A stretch of DNA of 64,000 bases from assembly GCA_027532825.1 (NCBI GenBank), contig JAPZTL010000010.1, positions 1-64,000 of the forward strand, read 5' to 3'. This document shows, in pieces, positions 58,724 through 64,000 of the stretch (position 1 is its first letter; each line of letters begins with the position of its first letter). The translations under genes and the position numbers were made by a program. Source of the DNA: Silanimonas sp021297925 (GTDB taxonomy: Bacteria > Pseudomonadota > Gammaproteobacteria > Xanthomonadales > Xanthomonadaceae). The notes below the pieces were generated by a model. It was not told the DNA's origin. It worked only from the letters and a program-made list of their open reading frames with translations, and made no database searches.

Positions 58724-61700
58724 TCAGTCGCGGTCGATCGTCGCTTCGAGCTCGACGCGCTGCTCGACGCCGCTCTCCAGCTTCGCGGCCAGCCAACGGC
58801 GCAGGGCATACGTCACGGTCACCACTTGGCCGGTGCCGGACAGGGCCATGCCATAACTGACATAGAGTTTCGGCGTGATCCGCTTGCCGACAGTGAGCGC
58901 GGTGCCGCCCAGCGCGGCCGACGAACCGACGCTCGCCGCGTCCAGCCCCACCTTGCCGGCGACGGCCTGCGCGACGGCGCTGCCGCCGATCGAGGTCGCG
59001 GCGGCTTCGAGCTGCGCGGCGTCATTGCCGTTCGCGCTCGCGAGCGGCCGACCGAACATCAACCAGGACAGCGCCTCGGCCTGCGGCAGCGCCGGCTTCG
59101 ACCAGACCTCGACGACCGGCGCGAGCGCGCTGCCGGCCAGCGTGACGCCGACCTCGGGATCGCTGCCCGGGCGTTCCGCGACGATGTCCAGCATCGGCTC
59201 GTCGATCGGCGCGTTCGCCCAGCGCAAGGCGCCGCGGGTCACGTCGAGCTGCTGGCCGTAGGCGCGCAGGGCCCCGCCGAGCGCCAGCGACCCGCTCGCG
59301 CGCGGCTCGCGATCGGCGCGGTCGCGGACGCGCAGCGTCCCGGACAGCCGGCCGTCGAAGCCGAAGCCGCGCAGGCGCACCTCGTCGCCTAGGACGAGCT
59401 GGAGGTCGGCCTCGAATGCCGGGCCCTCGTTCCCTGGCGGGGCGGTCGGGTCGTCGATGACCACCACGTCGGGGGACACGCCGACGCGCTGCTCGAACCG
59501 GTCGAAACGCAGGTCGGCGCGGGGCATCGCGACCTGGCCGCCGAGGGTCGCGAGGCCGTCGCGGACGGCGAGGTCCAGCGCCGGCGAGATCCAGGCGCGA
59601 CCGTCGGGGGTGTCGAGCACGCGCACGTCCTCGCCGCGGATCGCCAAGCGCCCCCCCTCCCCGACCGGGGACCAGTGCCCCTGCAGGACCAGCGCGCCAT
59701 CGCCGGTCGGCAGGCGCCCGTCCAGCACGAGGCGACCGTCGTCGCTCCCGTCGACACGCAGCGCGCCGTCGGTGACCGCGATGCCGAGCGCGGGCAGTTC
59801 CACGGAGAACGGCGACAGCGCGAGCCGGCCCTGCCACCGCGGCGCATCGACCCGGCCGGACAGCCCGAGACGACCTGCCAGGGTACCGCGCGGCGCGGCG
59901 AGGTCCGCGCTCAGCAGTTCGAGCAGGCCGAGATCGGTGGCGCGGAGGGCGAGCTCGCCGTCGAGCCCGCCCTCCTCGTCGGCGCGGACGACGGCGTCCA
60001 GCCGCCCGCCGGGCGGCAGGTCCGCGCCCAGTCCGACACGCCAGCCGTCGTCGCCGGCCCGCGCGTCCACGTGCAGGTTGCGCCACGCGAAGGTCGCGGC
60101 CTCGGCCGGGGCCGCGCCGGCACGGAGGCGCCCCTCCGGCACGTGGAGCTGCCCCTCGATGGTCCAGGCCTCGCGGTCGCGCGAGGCGATGGCGTCGAGG
60201 CGGGCGACGCCGTCGGCGGCCAGCGCGGCAGGCCCCTCGCCCGGCAGGATGGACGACGCGAGGGCGAGGTCGAGGTCGCGCCCGGTCACGGTGAACCGCC
60301 CGCCGCCGCCCGCCGCGCAGAGGCGGCCGCGGTCCGCGATGCGCAGGCAGAGCGGTCGCGGCAGCACCCCGCCCGCCGGCGTCCAAGCCACCGCCGCCGG
60401 GGCCTCGAGCCGCAGGGGTGGCCACGGAGCGCCCTGGACGTCGAGGCGCTCGAGCGCCACGGTGCCGCGGACGAAGCCCTCGTCCGCGGTCCACCCCGCG
60501 GTCGCCTGGAGCCGGCCCTCGGGGCCCCGCAGGTCGACGTCGCCGCGGCCCTCGGCCACGCGCCCGGCCAGGGCGACATCGAGGCGATCGAGATGTCGTC
60601 CGCCGTACTGCAGCGCGTCGGCCCGCAGCACGAGCCGACCGTCGCCACGGGCCGGCAAGGCCCCGCGGAGGGCGAGCCGCTCGATCATGGTGTCCCCGAG
60701 ACGGGCATCGACCAACACGAGGTTGGCCTCGACGCCCGGGTGGTCCAGGGGACCGGCAAGGGAGAGCCCGCCGTCCACCACGCCGGTGGCGCCGGTCCAC
60801 CACGGCGAGAGGCTGACGCGGCGGGATTCGAGCGCGAGATCCAGGTCCGGTGCCACCCGGCCGCGCGCGACCAGCCGCCCGTCGCCAGCCGCCAACTCGG
60901 CATCGAGGTCGACGCGATCGCCGCGCACGGCCACCGTCGCACGCCCAGCGAGCCCCTCCCCGCGAAGCGTGCCGGCCAGTCGATCCAAGCGCAGGTCGAG
61001 GTGCATCGGGCCCTCCGGGGGCACCGTGCCCCCCACGACCAGCCGACCATCGAGCCGGCCCGGCCAGCCCGGCGCCAGCCACGCGGGATCGAGCGCCTGC
61101 AGGCGGGCCTCGAGCGCCACGGCCCCCTCGGCATCCCGCGCCCAGCGGCCGCGACCGTCGAGCCACCCGCCCGGGGTCTCCAGCGTGAACGGGGCCAGTT
61201 CGACCCCCGCATCGTCGCCGCGGGCATCAGCGACGAGCCGGCCGGTCCGGCCCGCGCGCTCGAGATCCACCGCGAGGCGACCTTGCCAGTCGTCGGGGCG
61301 GCCGCGCAGCGCGGCCTCGCCGGAGGCGCGCACGGCGGCCTCGCCCTCGCCCCAGGCCAGTCCGCGCGCTCGCGCATCGACCTCGAAGGCCCCGCCGTCG
61401 TAGGCGTAGGCGCCATCGAGGTCGAGCGCGCCGCCCAGCACGTCCAGCGCCAGCGGTGCGGCACGAAGGCCGTCGGCGTCGATCCGCAGCCGCGACGGGC
61501 GGACGCCGATGGCCCGGTCGCCGGTCGCCAACCGACCCGACAACGCGACGGGATGGCCGGGCGCGGCGCTCGTGCCGCCCTCGTCGGCATCACGACCGCC
61601 GCGCAGGTCCAGGTCGACATCGACGGCCAGCGGTCCGCCGACGCCGGCGTGCGACGGATCCAGACCCTCGGCGCGGACCCGCGCGGTCCACCCGACGCGG

Positions 61701-62470
61701 CCAAGGTCGCCGGCCTCGCGCCACGTGCCCCCGGCGGTCACCGCCCCGCCTACCGTGCCGTCGAGCGACCAGCGGCCAGCCGCGAGGTCGCCGTCCACGA
61801 CCAGCCGCGCCGTCGCGCCCGCCACCGCCTCGACCTGCAGCGCGGCGCGCAGCGCGAAGCCGTCGGGGGGGGCATAAGCGAGGCGTCCAGCGAGCGTGCC
61901 CGCCGGCGCATCCACCCCGAGGCCATCGACCGCCAGCCGGCCGGCCTCGAGGCGCAGCGTGGCCGCGAGACGGTCGACGCGCACGGGATCGGGGGCGCGG
62001 GCCTCAGGGTCGCCGGGCGCCGTCCGCACCGCGAGGTCCCGGACGTCGAGGGCGTCGATCACGAGGTCGAGCGGCAGGTCGAGGCGGGGCAGCACGTCGG
62101 GCCATGGCGGCGACGGCGTGTCCGGCGCGTCCCGAAGGTCGACGACCACGCCCCGCGCGGCGAGGCGTGGCAGGTGGACGCGCGCCGGCGCGAGCGCGAT
62201 GCCCGGCGGCGCGATCTCGATCACGTCGATGGCGACGCGCAGGGCGTCGTCCTCGACCACCACGTCGCGGAGACGCAGGCCGCCGGCCAGGCTGCCCTCG
62301 CGCGTGCCGATCGCGAGCATGCCCGGCGGCAGCGCGGCGATCGCCCGGTCGAGCACCAGGTCGCGCCCCGGCCCGCTGCCAACCAACGCCCATGCAGCGA
62401 GCACGACGGCCAACATGCCGGCCAGCGCCAAGCCCACGACCACTGGGAGCGCGCGGCGCCACGCCCGCAT
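58724..62470 (-). CDS. tamB: Translocation and assembly module subunit TamB
   Basis: This 1,248-residue envelope protein has one N-terminal transmembrane anchor (about 7-30), a very long beta-rich periplasmic region of repeated AsmA-like strands, and a C-terminal DUF490/TamB domain. That domain contains VRLRGFGFDGRLSGTLRVRD, RGALRWANAPIDEPMLDIVA, WSKPALPQAEALSWLMFGRP and a final KLYVSYGMALSGTGQVVTVTY. TamB with TamA assembles outer-membrane proteins, and TamB-like bridges are implicated in phospholipid transport. The ATG shares one base with the tamA stop (TGATG), so tamA and tamB are translationally coupled. The G8/C8 run at 61865-61872 lies inside the gene. Confidence 0.95.
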   Translation of the reverse strand: MRAWRRALPVVVGLALAGMLAVVLAAWALVGSGPGRDLVLDRAIAALPPGMLAIGTREGSLAGGLRLRDVVVEDDALRVAIDVIEIAPPGIALAPARVHLPRLAARGVVVDLRDAPDTPSPPWPDVLPRLDLPLDLVIDALDVRDLAVRTAPGDPEARAPDPVRVDRLAATLRLEAGRLAVDGLGVDAPAGTLAGRLAYAPPDGFALRAALQVEAVAGATARLVVDGDLAAGRWSLDGTVGGAVTAGGTWREAGDLGRVGWTARVRAEGLDPSHAGVGGPLAVDVDLDLRGGRDADEGGTSAAPGHPVALSGRLATGDRAIGVRPSRLRIDADGLRAAPLALDVLGGALDLDGAYAYDGGAFEVDARARGLAWGEGEAAVRASGEAALRGRPDDWQGRLAVDLERAGRTGRLVADARGDDAGVELAPFTLETPGGWLDGRGRWARDAEGAVALEARLQALDPAWLAPGWPGRLDGRLVVGGTVPPEGPMHLDLRLDRLAGTLRGEGLAGRATVAVRGDRVDLDAELAAGDGRLVARGRVAPDLDLALESRRVSLSPWWTGATGVVDGGLSLAGPLDHPGVEANLVLVDARLGDTMIERLALRGALPARGDGRLVLRADALQYGGRHLDRLDVALAGRVAEGRGDVDLRGPEGRLQATAGWTADEGFVRGTVALERLDVQGAPWPPLRLEAPAAVAWTPAGGVLPRPLCLRIADRGRLCAAGGGGRFTVTGRDLDLALASSILPGEGPAALAADGVARLDAIASRDREAWTIEGQLHVPEGRLRAGAAPAEAATFAWRNLHVDARAGDDGWRVGLGADLPPGGRLDAVVRADEEGGLDGELALRATDLGLLELLSADLAAPRGTLAGRLGLSGRVDAPRWQGRLALSPFSVELPALGIAVTDGALRVDGSDDGRLVLDGRLPTGDGALVLQGHWSPVGEGGRLAIRGEDVRVLDTPDGRAWISPALDLAVRDGLATLGGQVAMPRADLRFDRFEQRVGVSPDVVVIDDPTAPPGNEGPAFEADLQLVLGDEVRLRGFGFDGRLSGTLRVRDRADREPRASGSLALGGALRAYGQQLDVTRGALRWANAPIDEPMLDIVAERPGSDPEVGVTLAGSALAPVVEVWSKPALPQAEALSWLMFGRPLASANGNDAAQLEAAATSIGGSAVAQAVAGKVGLDAASVGSSAALGGTALTVGKRITPKLYVSYGMALSGTGQVVTVTYALRRWLAAKLESGVEQRVELEATIDRD

Positions 62471-64000
62471 CAAAACGGCACCCCGAAGCCGAGGTGCAGG
62501 CGGGTGCCACCGCCGGCCTCGCGATCGAGCCCACGCGCGACATCGACCGACACGAGGCCGACCGGCGAACGCCAACGCAGGCCGACGCCAACGCCGACCT
62601 TCGGGTCGTAGTCGCTGCGCGTCGCCGTGGCATCGCCAGCATCGACGAAGGCGGCCACGCCCCAAGTGTCGTCGAAGTCGTGCTGGACTTCGGCGCTGGC
62701 AGTCAGCAGGTGGAAGCCGCCAAGGACCTCTCCGCCGACGCGCGGGCCGATCTCACGGTAGCCATAGCCCCGGACGCTGCGGTCGCCACCGGCGAAGAAC
62801 CGCAGCGACGCCGGGAACGCGGGGAATCCGGCATCGCCATCCAGCCGCGTCGTGCCAGCCTCGGCCCGCAACAGCACCCGCTGGCGCCCGCCGAGCGGCT
62901 GCAGCCACTGGGCGCCGAGCGCCAACTGGGCGAAGCGGCGCTGCTGGCCGTCAGCGTCGATGCCGCCGGCGCGCAGCGTGCCCTGCAAGCGAAGACCGGA
63001 TGCAGGAGAAAGCGCATCGTCGACCTCGCGGTACTCCACGGTGAGTTCGGGATAGACCATCCGTTGCGAGGCGCGGAGACGGCGCAGGCGCGATCGAGAG
63101 TCCTCGGTGGCGGCGACGACCTCGGCCGAGAGCGTCCACGGGTCCCGCTGGCCGCGCCAGCCAACGCGGAGGGTGCGGCGCTCGAAGCCGAGGACGCCTT
63201 CGGGGTCCTCGACCTGCCACCCCGCCTCGCCGCGGTACCAGCCGGGCAGGCCACCGAGGGCCGGGATGCGGTAGGCGGTGGAAGCACCGGCGCGGACCGC
63301 GGACCATTCGCCGTCCGCCTGCCACTTGTGGCCCCATTGGTTGACCCAGCGGCGGCTGATGCCGCCGCGCAGCCCCGGACCGCTGTCGCTGCCCACGCTG
63401 AGGGCCGCGCTGTAGGTGGTGCGGCGCGCCGGCGTGGTGGCGATGTCCACCGGCACGCGCAGGTCGCCTCCGGCCTCGTCCTCCGCCGGCGTGATCTGGA
63501 TGGCGGCGAAATAGTCGAGTTGCGCGAGGCGCTGCTGCAGGCGCACCAGCTTGTCGCGGTGCCAGGGCTCGCCCGGCCTCCACGCCACCAGTGGATCGAG
63601 CAAGCCGGGGCGGAGCTGGTTCGGCGCGAAGCGCGCCGGCCCCATCGCGTGGCGCGGGCCCGAATCCCAGCGCACGTCGATGTCCGCCGTCCGGCCCGCG
63701 CGGCTCACCTCGACCCGGCTCGCCTCCCGGCGGGCCGTGAAGTAGCCGCGCTCGGCGAGCTTGCGGTCGACCCGCGTCTTGTCCGCCTCGTACTCGGCGT
63801 GCACGAAGCGGCGACGGGGGAGCGCGACGCCCTTGGCGACCTCGCGCATCACGAAGCGGTCCTCGCCCGCGGGCCCTTCGACCCGCACCTCGCGGCGACG
63901 GACGAGCACCGGATCGCCCGGCGCGACATCGACGACGAGGTGCAGCCCGTCGCGACGCGGCTCGCGGCGCACCTCGACGGTGGGCGAGTACCAACCGAAG
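62470..64000 (-). CDS. tamA: Translocation and assembly module subunit TamA, C-terminal part
   Basis: The gene continues past the right edge; about 509 residues are visible. They include the end of the POTRA region (GYFTARREASRVEVSRAGR, then GPRHAMGPARF) and the Omp85 barrel. Barrel motifs include VSIDIATTPARRT-like strands, the lid-lock segment FFAGGDRSVRGYGYREIGPR, and a terminal Phe (HLGFGVPF). TamA is an outer-membrane Omp85 protein that works with TamB. The signal peptide and first POTRA domains lie outside the window. An in-frame GTG at 63972 is internal, since the frame stays open to 64000. Confidence 0.94.
   Translation of the reverse strand, partial: FGWYSPTVEVRREPRRDGLHLVVDVAPGDPVLVRRREVRVEGPAGEDRFVMREVAKGVALPRRRFVHAEYEADKTRVDRKLAERGYFTARREASRVEVSRAGRTADIDVRWDSGPRHAMGPARFAPNQLRPGLLDPLVAWRPGEPWHRDKLVRLQQRLAQLDYFAAIQITPAEDEAGGDLRVPVDIATTPARRTTYSAALSVGSDSGPGLRGGISRRWVNQWGHKWQADGEWSAVRAGASTAYRIPALGGLPGWYRGEAGWQVEDPEGVLGFERRTLRVGWRGQRDPWTLSAEVVAATEDSRSRLRRLRASQRMVYPELTVEYREVDDALSPASGLRLQGTLRAGGIDADGQQRRFAQLALGAQWLQPLGGRQRVLLRAEAGTTRLDGDAGFPAFPASLRFFAGGDRSVRGYGYREIGPRVGGEVLGGFHLLTASAEVQHDFDDTWGVAAFVDAGDATATRSDYDPKVGVGVGLRWRSPVGLVSVDVARGLDREAGGGTRLHLGFGVPF

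Noticed and set aside
61865..61872. G8/C8 tract inside tamB
   Set aside because: It encodes part of an ordinary AYAPPDGF segment in the middle of an intact frame. Slippage would only inactivate the gene, and nothing suggests regulation.

Overview
The window is very GC-rich, densely packed, ordinary chromosomal DNA from a gammaproteobacterium, most likely of the order Lysobacterales (Xanthomonadales). The order is an inference from gene content: a FkbO/Hyg5-type chorismatase resembling Xanthomonas XanB2, a Rho factor with a long disordered N-terminus, the ftsE-ftsX / rhlB / trxA / rho neighbourhood, comF beside bioB-bioF-bioH-bioC, and several S9 dipeptidyl-peptidase-like proteins. I saw no insertion sequence, phage, CRISPR array, tRNA or rRNA. 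Both ends are cut inside genes: the 3' part of priA at the left and the 3' part of tamA at the right.

Left part (1-20 kb): priA end and a small membrane protein; a minus-strand run ftsE-ftsX-(double receiver protein)-ung, then rpoH behind its own control region, which holds a near-perfect CIRCE operator overlapping a sigma-E-like promoter; rhlB divergent from trxA-rho; a 1,124-residue membrane-anchored ankyrin protein co-transcribed with ycgL; a secreted S9 peptidase; a Ca/Na antiporter; a chorismatase; hemF; and a FAD/NAD(P) protein.

Middle (20-42 kb): downstream of polA is a probable small RNA with C-rich loops and an intrinsic terminator, recalling sX13 of Xanthomonas. Next come TRAP permease genes dctQ-dctM without a binding protein, a PAS-GGDEF-EAL protein, a saccharopine-dehydrogenase-like protein with two SDRs, and a QseBC-like two-component system with a YgiW-like OB-fold protein. 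Matching CCTGAC-N5-CCTGAC direct repeats lie upstream of both the regulator gene and the OB-fold gene. Then follow a glutathione transferase, a DPP-IV-like peptidase, uvrD, a TRAP binding protein translationally coupled to an SdsA1-like alkylsulfatase lipoprotein, and xthA.

Right part (42-64 kb): two tandem membrane diguanylate cyclases whose GGDEF halves are almost identical in DNA while their sensor halves have diverged; pepN; a threonine-dehydratase-like enzyme; an NTF2-like protein; the biotin operon bioB-bioF-bioH-bioC divergent from comF; a TonB-dependent receptor with a C9 tract just after its start; ubiA; an autotransporter GDSL esterase preceded by an orphan terminator-like hairpin; a second NTF2-like protein; and tamB-tamA.

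Themes that tie genes together: 4-hydroxybenzoate supply (chorismatase) with its use in ubiquinone synthesis (ubiA); biotin synthesis in one operon; envelope biogenesis (ftsEX, tamAB, autotransporter, TonB receptor); c-di-GMP signalling (three GGDEF proteins); and stress control (rpoH, two-component system, OB-fold protein). Functions are family assignments read from the sequence. Promoters, operators and the small RNA are predictions.
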